Assembly: GCF_000189635.1 (NCBI RefSeq)
Contig: NW_002476567.1
Location: 868,001-932,000, forward strand
From: Tetrahymena thermophila SB210
Taxonomy: Eukaryota; Ciliophora; Oligohymenophorea; Hymenostomatida; Tetrahymenidae
Direction of reading: 5' to 3'
Length of the DNA stretch: 64,000 nt
Below the pieces are notes generated by a model. That model ran no database searches. It was given only the letters and a program-made list of their open reading frames with translations, and had not been told where the DNA came from. The position numbers and the translations under genes are program-made. Shown piece by piece: positions 12,816 to 23,710 of the stretch (position 1 is the first letter of the stretch; every line of letters starts with the position of its first letter).

Positions 12816-14047
12816 ATGAATATTTTTAGTGGTATTTTAGAAATTAATTATTTTGATTAAAATTTACAACAATAAATAAAGATTCTGAATTTAACAAAAA
12901 ACTTCTTTAAAAATGATGAAACTTATAGGTATATTTATTCAAGTAGGGTGACTTCAATGCACATTTTATTTTAAATTTAAAGATACTAAAATTCAAGGTC
13001 CTGCATAATCTTAGGAAATTACTCCTTTTGAATTTATCAAAAATTATTTTTTAAGTAGGGATTCTTCAGTTGTAAGAATTCCATTAAACTCAATTTTAGC
13101 TGGTAAAGAGTTTTTTGTTTAAATTTAAGTTTGAATTTATTTTATTATTTAAACAAAAAGGTACGGCTGGCGCTTTTTTCGGTTTAGCAAAAGCCCTTTA
13201 TAAAGAAGTGCCTTAGAGACCTTTGATTAAAAGCCACGGATTAGGCGCTTTTGGGATGGGACTGTTATATTATAGTAAGTTTATTGATGCAAAAAACTTA
13301 TGATTAAATAATAAAACTTGATAAATTTGAATAGCTGTAAATGAAGTAGCAAACGGAATAGTTAGAAGAAGTATGGACCGTGAATAATTATTCATTAGCA
13401 ATACTGCAGCAGGTGTAGTGACTAATATAGCAACATTTTTATATTTATGTAATAATACAATTTTAATTAAATTGATAATTCTAGATTTATCCAAAGATTT
13501 TTATAAAAATATAAAATTAATTTTTGACACTTGAAACTTTAAAATTATTAAAAATAAATTAGAATAAAGCAACTAAGCAAAGTTTTTTGCTAATTTTATG
13601 AGAAGCATTAAATTCTCTTGGACTCTTTGTATAGGATCTATAATGTGGGATATTTATGTCGTTTAGATAAGACACTACTTTTTAATTCATGGATTAGATA
13701 ATTATAGAAAAGAATCAATTAAAATCAATCGTATTCCTAGTGAAGGAAAAAGATGGCTTCGTATGAAAGAAATAGAAAAATTGAGAGAATAAGCAAACAT
13801 CGAAAGATTTGGAGTTCCTTATCTTACCAACTAACTTTATTAGAATAGAGATAGCTCTCTTACTTTTGAAGAAGTCTAAGAGCAGATTAAAATACATACT
13901 GAATATTTAAAGTCTTAAAATATGCTTACAGAAGACTACCAAGATTCATCTATTTTCTCAAAACAAACTTAAAGTCAGTAACAAACACCTGTAGTTGTTC
14001 CTCAAATTGAAAAAGGTTAATAAAAAGAAGCTCAAAACTCTAAATGA
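12816..14047 (+). CDS. Small membrane protein, possibly Tim17/22-like
   Basis: Five exons (12816-12942, 12983-13102, 13161-13274, 13335-13448, 13578-14047) give 314 residues ending in TGA. Residues about 75-185 contain three or four hydrophobic segments with small-residue patterns (LAGTAGAFFGLAKALY, GLGAFGMGLLYY, SNTAAGVVTNIATFLYL, FSWTLCIGSIMWDIYVV). This glycine-spaced hairpin layout resembles Tim17/Tim22-type mitochondrial inner-membrane proteins and related complex I accessory subunits, but no signature residue proves it. The C-terminal 120 residues are soluble, charged, then Gln-rich. The first intron is only 40 nt, short even for a ciliate. The last intron's acceptor (13577) was chosen because the nearer AG puts TGA in frame. 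The gene ends 188 bp from the convergent COMM-domain gene. Family assignment is a guess; the gene itself is well supported. Confidence 0.75.
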
Positions 14048-14234
14048 GTGCAAAATAAATATACAATAATAGTAAATGGATTACCCAACTTAATATTAAT
14101 ATACATACATTTAATTAACTCTTGCTCTAAATTTCAGTAACTTGTGTAAATAAAAGTATTAAAAAAATAAGAGAATTTCTGATTACAATTATAAAATATA
14201 AATCAAGATTTAAAATAAAAATATTTCGTATGTT

Positions 14235-15090
14235 TCATTATTAAACAATTTGTTAGAGTTGATCTTTTATTTTTTGAAGATTGTTGTGGAATGTGTTTAA
14301 TTCAGCAGAGTTCATTTGGAAATTAATTGTTTTCATCTCATTTCTAGATCCTTGAGTTTCTAATTGCATAAAAATAACAGGGTTTTTTATCTTTTCTTAT
14401 CCATGAGTAGCAACTTATACATCTATTCTCCAATCAACATCAATCAATTTATCTCCCTATTATATGTTGCTATTCATGTTCTTCTTCCATACTTTAAAAT
14501 AATTTTTAAAATGTTAAGATAACTTTTTTACAATTAAAAGGCTAAGAAAATTTATGTGAAAAAATAGCAATAATTCTTTTAAATTATTTAATGCTGTTTA
14601 GTAAAAATATAAAAAGTAAGTAAACTATTTACTCTCACCGTACTATTCAAAAATTTCAATCAGCATATCTCTTAATGACTGGTTAAAATCTCCAGGGAAT
14701 ATTTAAATAACGTTTTAGAAATTAGATTGAGCAGCTTTTTCCAATAACTTTACAGTTGAAACTAGCATCTATTTATATTAATATTAAAATGAATATAAAA
14801 ATAATTTAGATTTTTTTTTTTTTTTGCTTAGCTGCAAAAGACATTATAATATTATATCATCAGTTTTCTTTATGAAATAATAAATTTCTCTTTACTTTGT
14901 GACATTACTCCTCTGTAAGATTGAGATCTATGTAAAATTATGTGGAAACAGGAGTCTAATAATTTTAATCATATTATTGTAATTTATTTCTAATAATATA
15001 TGCAAACTCAATAATTTTTCTTAAATATTTCTTCGAAGGAGACTTCTCTAAGAATAGCAATGTCTCCCAATTAATATCGTTAGTCTACAT
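14235..15090 (-). CDS. COMM domain-containing protein
   Basis: Three exons (15090-14896, 14768-14639, 14491-14235) encode 193 residues, the usual size for COMMD proteins (about 160-220). The N-terminal part is helical, as in the HN domain of the family. The C-terminal 75 residues fit the COMM domain: LIDVDWRIDV with the invariant Trp, a hydrophobic strand pair (PVIFMQLETQG), then FQMNSAELNTFHNNLQKIKD, matching the f-x-ms-x-x-x-l-x-x-l...l-x-x-i pattern. COMMD proteins form heteromeric rings that, with CCDC22 and CCDC93, make the CCC part of the Commander endosomal recycling complex. I cannot say which of COMMD1-10 this is. Introns are 127 and 147 nt. The gene is convergent with its upstream plus-strand neighbour and divergent from the LAMTOR4-like gene 560 bp away. 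Confidence 0.8.
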
Positions 15091-15650
15091 TTTTAATGCT
15101 TAATTAAAATATAATGTTATTTGTTCCTTCTTAATTCTAAATTTTAGTTTTTCCTACTTTAGTAGAGATTGATATAATATGCTATAAATATTTACAAAAA
15201 TTAATTCCGATTAACAAATTCATGAATCTTTATTAAACCCAGAATAATTAACTAACTAAATCAGAAAAATTAATAAATATCTTCTCTATCAAAATGAGCA
15301 TCAATAAAATTTGTTTGTATACAAAATCAATAAATTTCCTATTTATTTATTTGATAAATATGATAATTTCTTATATTAAATATCATAAATAAATAAAAGA
15401 ATTCTCTCTTTTAATAATTTATGAAATAAAGGCTTACATGTATTGAAAGTATATCTATTTGTTTATTGGTAAAAGCAGAAATTAATTTTTGATAACCTTT
15501 CTTTCTAACAAACTACAATCTATCAAAAGTATAAAAATACTTAAAACCACATAGAAGTCTTTTTTTCAATAAAAAATATTAAATATATTAATTACATTAC
15601 ATTTAGTATCTCAACAAAATTAAAAAAAGATTTAAAACTAGATTAGCAAA
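15091..15650. other. Divergent intergenic region
   Basis: 560 bp of AT-rich sequence between the COMM-domain and LAMTOR4-like start codons, presumably containing both promoters. No motif could be named. Confidence 0.6.
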
Positions 15651-16127
15651 ATGGAAGAAAGTATTACAGGTACCCTTATTGCCGACCCAAACGGAAGAGT
15701 TATTAAGGTAAATAAACTAACAAAGCTTCAGGATATTCTATAAAAATAACTTAAATAAAAAACAATTACTAAATTTTATCTAACTAAATAAAAACAATGT
15801 CAAAATAGTATTTAAAATTTTTAAAAAACTATAGAGTTCAGGAGAGTTGTAAAATAATTAATCAGCAATAGTTAGTACCGCTATTAAAATGCTTGAAGGA
15901 ACAAATAGCTTAATAAAGAATGAAACTAATACCTTCCATAAATTAAATGGTAAATGAACCTTAACTTTATTATATTTACATAATTATTATTTATCATTTA
16001 AGATGTAAGGAAGATTTTAAATGCTAATAAATTAAATTTTTTAAAAAAAGTTACATTCGATAGATATGAATACATTATAACTTATGATGGTAATCACATC
16101 CATATTTATTTAAGATAATTTGAATGA
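15651..16127 (+). CDS. LAMTOR4-like Ragulator subunit (roadblock fold)
   Basis: Three exons (15651-15707, 15835-15949, 16003-16127) give 98 residues, close to the roughly 99 of animal LAMTOR4. The order of elements fits a small roadblock/LAMTOR fold: strand GTLIADPNG, then VIKSSGELQN (animal LAMTOR4 has a similar ASSGDLEND), a helix (SAIVSTAIKML), then LKKVTFDRYEYIITYDGNHIHIYLRQ, comparable with the paired strands FKRLSVVFGEHTLLVTVSG. LAMTOR4 is part of the Ragulator scaffold that places Rag GTPases and TORC1 on lysosomes. The second intron is ambiguous: the 53-nt form used here keeps a segment ending FLKK, while an acceptor at 16050 also keeps frame but gives 82 residues. The longer form aligns better. 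LAMTOR5 or another roadblock protein is the main alternative. Confidence 0.65.
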
Positions 16128-17290
16128 AGAAATTAAAATAAATTGTAAATATATAAGCAGTGTATCTATCTATCTATCTTTAAATTTAAGTATTCAGTCT
16201 TAAATTAATTCAAATTCTTTATTAATGCTAGCAAATAAGTCTTTATATATACAGTTCAAACAACAATTACAGTAAAAATACTTTGTGCATTCATTCTTTC
16301 AAAATAATTTTCTTGTAAATTGTTTGTTAATGTAAAAAAATAAAAAAGAAATAAAAATAATTTTAAAAAATAATATTTGTAAAAAAGTAAAAGTAACCTT
16401 TTATTTTTAATTTTAAATTTATTAGCTATGTTATTTATATAAATATCACTAAATATTTGAATTAAATTTTTATATTTATTTGATTGTTACATTTAGAGTA
16501 GATAAAAAGTAAAATCTTAATAACAAAGTCAAAGTTCACAAATATTAATACCAAAGTTGACAAATATAAATAAAAACTGAAATGGAGTCAATAATTATTT
16601 ATTTTATACTCTATTTCAGTAAATTTATAAAATTAATTTCTCTTAAAAGTTATAAACATAATTTTAGATAAAATATAAAATGATTTATAAATATTTATTC
16701 AAGTTTAATGATTTTATTAATTTCAAAGTTGACAAATATAAATAAAAACTGAAATGGAGTCAATAATTATTTATTTTATACTCTATTTCAGTACATTTAT
16801 AAAATTAATTTCTCTTAACATTTATAAACATAATTTTAGATAAAATATAAAATGATTTATACAAATCTTATTCAAGTTAAGTGATTTTTAAAGCATAGAA
16901 TAAAAACCAGTAAATTATTTATTCTTTGCTTATTTGATTGATAGATTGATCACATATGTCAAATATTTATGTTTGAAAAAGCTTTGAAAAATCTTTATTT
17001 GTTTTTATTTTAGGAAATGGTAGGTGTCAGCAAATTTTTTGAAAAAAATTACTTTTTTTGAAATTTAAAGATGTTAAAGGAATTATTAATTAAATTAATA
17101 ATTATTCATATAAATTATTTAAAAAGATATTAAGACATTAATAAAGTTTATTCTTCTACTGAAAGAATCAGCAACTAACTATAAAATTCTCAAATCAATA
17201 AAATTAAGAAATATTAGACTGAATATTAATTAATTAATTATTAGTTTTAATATTTAGATATTCATATTAATAATTTTAGATAGCAACAGA
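16128..17290. other. Intergenic region with tandem repeat
   Basis: 1.16 kb between two plus-strand genes. It contains the 172-bp tandem repeat listed separately; the rest is AT-rich and shows no coding signal. Confidence 0.6.
16552..16890. repeat. 172-bp direct tandem repeat, two copies, each with a hairpin
   Basis: Copy 1 (16552-16723) and copy 2 (16724-about 16890) are nearly identical over the first 150 bases, with a few substitutions and drift at the ends. Each copy contains an inverted repeat: ACTGAAATGGAGT paired with ACTCTATTTCAGT (one mismatch, loop about 19 nt) at 16576-16620 and 16748-16792. A short degenerate piece of the unit's start also lies at about 16529-16550. The high identity suggests a recent duplication or selection on the structure. 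No coding frame explains it. Confidence 0.9.
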
Positions 17291-20200
17291 ATGAGTGTTT
17301 CAACTTCGTAATTAGGTTATCTCTCAAAATTTAAATAGCGCGTATATACTTTACTAAAATTTTTATTATCATTTATAAAGCAGCTCCATTATCACTAAAT
17401 TAAAAATATATTAAAATAAATATAAGGCTATTGATAAAAAACAACCACTTAAAGATGCGATTCAGTAAAGTAAAGCACTATTAAGCAATTAGATAACTGT
17501 AAAGACGTTTTTTTTATTTTATTATTAGCCTTAATGAAAGAAAATTAATATCTAAACATCTACTTCCTAATAAACAGCTTTCAGAGGCAATTAAGAAATA
17601 TCCTTAGTGTGCAGATGAATTTAAAATTAGATTAGTTCAGAAATAAATTAAAGAAATTGACAAAGTTCCAACTTTTTATAAAAAAATTGATACATTATAT
17701 ATAAGCAATAACAGCATAAAAACATTGGATGGAATAGAATAATTCACTCATTTACAACACTTATCGATCACTAACAATAATGTAATATTTATTATAATTT
17801 CTTGTTTTTTATTCCTCAGCTATAAAATAAAATCAAGCAATTCTTAAGAAAGTATTTTTTATTTTAAGAGTAAGCTTTGCAAATCTTATCAAAAAATTTA
17901 AAAATTCACATAAAATTTAAAACTATTTAAGAAATAAAAGTTTGAAATAGGATTGACAATATGATTATTTTTTATATAAAAAAGCTAAAAGATATTTCAA
18001 TGATTAAGCTTATTAGAAAGTTAGACAGCTTAGAAAGTCTGAACATGTCTGGGAATCCTGTAACTAAACATCCAATTTACAGATAACTCATTTTAACCAC
18101 ACTTCCAAATTTGCAATAACTTGATGGAAAAGTAGAAATATATTTATATAAAATACACACATATATAAATAATTTGTACTTTATCATACAATTTATAAAC
18201 TACAGGTTGTCACTAAAGAAGACAAATAAATTGCTGAAGTTTAACTTAAAAAGTAAAATTCACTTCTTGACCTGATTCTCAATAATTACATAGAAATAAG
18301 AAAATTGAATTATGTAAACTTGCTAAAGAAATTAATTTGCTTGCTAAAAAAAAAATTATTTAAAATATATAGATTTCTAAAAAACTTGACTTACATTAGT
18401 AGCTTGGACAAAACCATTTTTAGTTTATTAATTATCATCCTCAATTTTAAAATATGCCTGTCAATTTGTAACAGATAAAAAAGTAATATGATTTTTAGTC
18501 TGACTTCCCTTAGTATGTCAAAGATGTAAGCTTTTTCTTTATTTAATTAATAATATTAAATTATATATTTTTTAGGAAATGGTTGATAATATAATGTCTG
18601 ATATTTTAACCTTGTACGAATCATTAAATTAACTGTAAGGAGAATAAGAATAAAATTATGAAAAGGCTTTTACAGAGTTATTGATGAAATAACAATAATT
18701 GATGGCTCAATTAAATATATAATGTTAGTAATAGGTAGATAAACTAAACTCATTAAAAGCAAACATAAAAGTTAAACATAAAGAGCAACCTTTTGCATCA
18801 TCTCAATATTCTTAATTCAATTCTACTTAAAGATCTTAATAGTTCTAAGATTAATAGTAAGTTTTGTATTCACCTAAAGTTACAAAAGAAGAAATTCGTA
18901 CAAAATCTCCACAATAAGAACAAGAATATAATTAAAATACCTTGTATTACAGATCCCTACAAAAAAGCTTAAAGGGATAAAAATAAGAGGAAGAAGATTA
19001 AAAGCACAAAACTTAATCAACAAAAAGGTCACAATCACCAAATAGAACAATTCCTGTTCCACTTTCATAAGTAATTATTTCATTTTAGTTTTCAAAATAA
19101 ATATCTTGTTTTTAATGATTTTCTCTAATTTTTCTTTCATTTTTTAAATAAAATAAATGTTTAATAATAAATAGGAAGGTATCCCAACAAGCAGCAAAAA
19201 AATTACTTAAAAAGTAAGAAAATAATAAATTTAAGAATAAGGACTAAATTCTTCAAAGAAAAGTATTGAGAATATCACATTTTAATAATCAAACAGCAAC
19301 AGAAATTATCATAAATAGAATTTAAATTCTTAAAATTAAGATTGTTGTCGTAGATATATGAACTAAGATGACCATTCTTTAGAAGAATTTAAAAAGTCTT
19401 AGTCATCTCGTTCACCTTATCGTTAAACTAATAATGATTTAAAAGGAATAATTAGTGATTTAAATTAAGTTGTGTAATAGAAAGAAGACGAACTTAAAGA
19501 ACTTTAATTTATTAATTAAAAGTAATTTTGTTACATTTATATTTTTTATAATATTTTTTTGTCAAAATAGAATTTTAGATGAATAGTAAGAAAAAGATAA
19601 AGAAAAAATTGAGCTATTAGATTTTGCTTAAAGAAGGATTTAAGATATGTAAGATAGGGAAATAGGACAAAATGAGATTGAATTCGAAATTCAGGAGTTG
19701 AGATAGTAAATAAATTAGTTAATGCAAAAGAATGTTGATTTAGAGAAAGAGGCATAAGAAAAATCAGAACTTGAAAGATAAATCATGTTTAAAGAGGGAC
19801 AAATTCAAGAACTTGATTACAGAAACTAAATTGAAGAAAAAGCAGAAGCTTTTAATGAAATAAGATTAAAAAAGTTATTGATGAAATATTTAGGTTTTGC
19901 AGTTTAAACAGAGTAAAAAATATAGTAATTCAGAGCAAAGAAATTATAAGAATAATCTGACTACTTACAAAGTGAATATTTTAGAGCTTGGTTGAGGAGA
20001 GTCATTGTAAAGAAATTTGAAAAGGCATATATTTATGAATAGAAATGCACCTTGTAAAAAAAGATGCTTACAACATGGAGAAAAAATATTATTTTCTAGT
20101 AGAGATTGTCTATCATGAAGGAGAAAAGATAAAAAATATGTTTGAAAAAAAGTATGATATGTTGGAAGCAAAGCTAACGAATTTAGCAAATAAAATAGCA

Positions 20201-23179
20201 GAAAAAAGAAAAAATCTTGAAGATTTTCTAAAAAAAGGTATTTTTTATTTTTAGAGGATTTATTTAAAAAAAACAAAATTAATTATTATTTTTAATTATA
20301 GGTACAATTGAAAGCTTTTAAGTGTTTACGTTCTAATTTATTAGCAAGTAAAATAAATCCTATTAAAGAAAGAAGATTAATGGATTAAGCCACCAACTTT
20401 TACAATAAAAAGTTAAGATGCAAAATGTTTGAGTAGTGGTAAAATTACTAATATGATATAGTTATTCCTTAGAAAAAAAGAATATAACATATTTAAAAAT
20501 CTCTCTAGTTCTAGTAAATGCAAAGAATCTTTAAAGTATTTCAATAAATTCGTTTGCAAGGTAGATAAAATTTGCTTACTGCAAGATAATATGAGACATT
20601 CTAAATTAAGAGATTTAAAAACTTAATTTTCAAGCGCTGGAAATAAATTTATTTAAAGAATAGAACTTAGAAAGTAGAATTTTAAGCTTTAGTTAGACAC
20701 AATTCTTTGAAATCTATGTTTAAGCAATGGAGAAACTCATTTTTAGATAGCAGAAATAGCAAGAAATAGACCTTAAAGGTTCTTAATTATCTAAGAAAAT
20801 AAATTTAGGCTAAATACTTTTAAGCAATTAAATAATATCGCAAAAATAAGATTGAAGAAAGAGCTAAATATGATCAAGTGTAGAAAATCACTCAATCCAA
20901 TTTTTATAAGTATTGTTTCAAGTAATGGTACTTGAGAATGATACCATTAAATGCTGCAAGATAATAGTAAGTTAAAAATAAAGCAAATTTAATTGCTAAA
21001 TGTTTTTATCAAATTAAAAACTATGCTAAAAGATCAATTAAAAAGAAGTTCAATCAAATTAATTTAGATAATTATTTAGATTTTAAGCAAAAAAAAAAAT
21101 TGATTTAAAGTTTTAATGATTTCAAAAAGCACACTCAATAAGAAATTAGATTGAAAAAATTAGTTATTAATTTTAGGATAAACTAAAAATTTAAGATTTA
21201 TCGTATATTCTTGAATGCTTTAGCAAGGGAAAATATCCTTAAGCAAAAATAGATTTTATATCAAATGAACCATGAATTAAAGCTGAATGAAACAAATATA
21301 AATTCTAGCTCTGAAGTTATTCGTTCTTATGAAAACGAAAAATAGAATTTAATTTATGAAATTAATTAGTTAAAAGAAGAAAATTTTGGCTAAAAACTAG
21401 CTATTGAAGAGTTTTAGCAAATTCAGATTAAATGTAACTCTTAATTAAGATCAATTGAGAGATAAGAAAAAATATTTAAAGAAGAAAAAGAAGCTTATGA
21501 GTTAAGAATAAGGGATTATGAAGAATTGCTTAAATAAATCCATTCAGAATATTAAAAATAAATTCATTAAAAAGACATAGAAATTCATGAGTCTAAAAAT
21601 GAAACCAGAGCCGTCTAAAAGTAAATATCTATCCTCCAAAGAGAGCTTGAATGTAATATTTTTTTAATTTAAAATATTTTTTGAGATTTTAAAGTTCGGA
21701 ATAAAACTGATTTTTCAAAATAGTATTAAGAAGAAAAGTAGAAAAATTATATATTTTTTTTATGAAAAATTTATTTAAAAATAATAAATTATTTTATTTT
21801 ATTAAAGTTAAATAAAATACTATTTTGGAAACTGAAAAAGCTTTACTTAATAGAGGAGAATAATCCTCTATACTTCTGAGAGAGACAGAAAAAAAATTAT
21901 AGAATTCAATAATGATGGCTAATGAGTTTAAAACTAAAATTGAAGAATTGTATTCAGAAGTAAAATTGAATTGTTTATTTGATTTTTAAAATTAACTTAA
22001 TTTTTTGAAATTAGAATGAAGAATTAAAAGATTAAGTATATGGAAAAGATTTGGACATTGAATAATTGAAATCTAAATTAAAAGAAAGTTTAGATTTAAT
22101 CAGAGAGTCTTCTGACATGTATGATTAAAAAATAAATGACTTCAATGCAATTATTGAAAGCAAGAATACACAAATATAGGAATTTATAGACAAGCAAATC
22201 CGATTCTAAGAATAAATTAATGAACTTTAACAAGAATTAAGGAAATAACATTTAGAACTAGAACTATTTTAGGATATACAGCCAATGCTCGAACATCCTC
22301 AAGTGAATTAATATTGTAAAATATTTAGTTTTAAATGGAATTTTAACATTTTTTAAAATAATATTTAAGATTAAGAATACTAAGATCTTTAGAACGAGCT
22401 TGATACTTAGAGAAATAATTTGAAGAAGAGAATGGATAAACTAAATAGAAGCATTAATTAGATTTAAGATATTGATAGAAGAGTTAAGAATTAGACATTA
22501 AGAGACTAAAATTAATGTAAAAAAATAAATGCTTAGTTTCAAATATTTAAAATTAATATTTATATTTTAAGAATATGAAAGGACAAGTCCGCTCTATAGC
22601 AGATAGGGTTCTCCAATGAGTGAAAGGATTATAAAGGAATAAGAAAATACTGGAAATGTTTTAAGAAATAGTGGAATTAGCACTATTAAAAGCTACTAGC
22701 CTTAATCCGAAATGCAAGTTAATTTTAGAAGTGTGGACACCTTTTCTAATTTTCACAATCAGAGTTATCACAATACTTATAATCTACATTCTGTCGAGGA
22801 TGTTCATACAGCTCCTGCATAAAGAATTCACACAGACCCTTCTAATGCTAGAGAAGCTCATTATTAAGTAGAAAGAAATGCCTTAACAAGAGCAAGTTAT
22901 GATCCTTACAATCGCTTTGGTGAAGAAAATTTTGCTACTTACGAAGACTGTGAAACAGCTGAATAAATTCATGAAGAGTATTTAATAAAAAAACAAATAT
23001 ATATTTAAAAATATTTTTATAATAGGTTAGAAAGAAACAAAGCTAACAGAAAGTTATTTAAGCAAAATATAGAAAGAAGGATAAGCAGATTAGAAAACAA
23101 TATCGATAGAGATTTAGCATAAAACGAAAGAAATAAATCAAGGTCTTAATCCCCAGAAAACTACTACGTATAAAACTGA
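17291..23179 (+). CDS. LRR, Sfi1-like Trp-repeat and coiled-coil protein
   Basis: Fifteen exons give 1593 residues ending in TGA; exon lengths are in phase throughout. Exon starts are 17291, 17381, 17529, 17985, 18206, 18373, 18576, 19175, 19571, 20302, 21808, 22015, 22370, 22572 and 23026. Residues about 88-170 are SDS22-type leucine-rich repeats (DTLYISNNSIKTLDGIEQF, HLQHLSITNNN, LESLNMSGNPV). A Gln/Ser-rich linker follows. Residues about 675-1070 hold Trp-centred repeats (AWLRR, LTTWRKN, FEQWQNY, FKRWKQIY, FKQWRNSF, FKQWYLRM) like the centrin-binding repeats of Sfi1. Residues about 1080-1400 are coiled coil, and the tail is Ser/Arg-rich. N-terminal LRR plus long coiled coil recalls LRRCC1/VFL1-type centriolar proteins, so a basal-body role is likely but inferred. 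Least certain are the first two introns near the start codon and the optional 48-nt last intron, which is in frame either way. Confidence 0.8.
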
Positions 23180-23710
23180 TCAAACTATTTATTTATAATT
23201 TTTTTATATCATCATAAATATTAAATGTACTCACTCATTCATTTATATATTACAAGCATGCATACATATACTATATACATACATACCTTTAATGTAAAAT
23301 TGACTCTTTAGATTTGATAAAAAATAAAATAAATTAAAATATTTTTAAATTTGGTTTAATTTTAATAAAAATGATTAAAATAGTTTGATAATTTGATTGG
23401 AATTTTAATTTTTAAATTATGGTAGTATTTAATTCATTTTATCAATACAAAATAATTAGAATTTAAACAAATTTTCCTTTAAAAAAAGAAATTACTTTTT
23501 TTTTCTTAAAAAAAAGCAATAGATAGATTGATGGGTTATATTAATTTATATATTTTTAGATTATTGTATCTTCACAAATTAATCTTATCATTTATTCATT
23601 AATTTATTCAATAAAGCAAACAAGAATATTTTACTATCTTTAAATCTACTTTCTATCAAAAATATATAAAACTAATTAATTTCATAATTTCAAATCTTAA
23701 TATTTTAATA
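23180..23710. other. Intergenic region, nothing seen
   Basis: 530 bp of AT-rich DNA with short ATACAT-type runs between two plus-strand genes; no gene or motif recognised. Confidence 0.6.

Noticed and set aside
13270-13897. Two minus-strand hydrophobic frames
   Set aside because: They are antisense to the exons of the 314-residue membrane protein gene and have no independent support.
19965-20276. Overlapping plus and minus frames near 20.1 kb read in the standard code
   Set aside because: Both are out of frame with, or antisense to, exon 9 of the LRR/Sfi1-like gene, whose frame is fixed by TAA/TAG as Gln and by matching splice phases.
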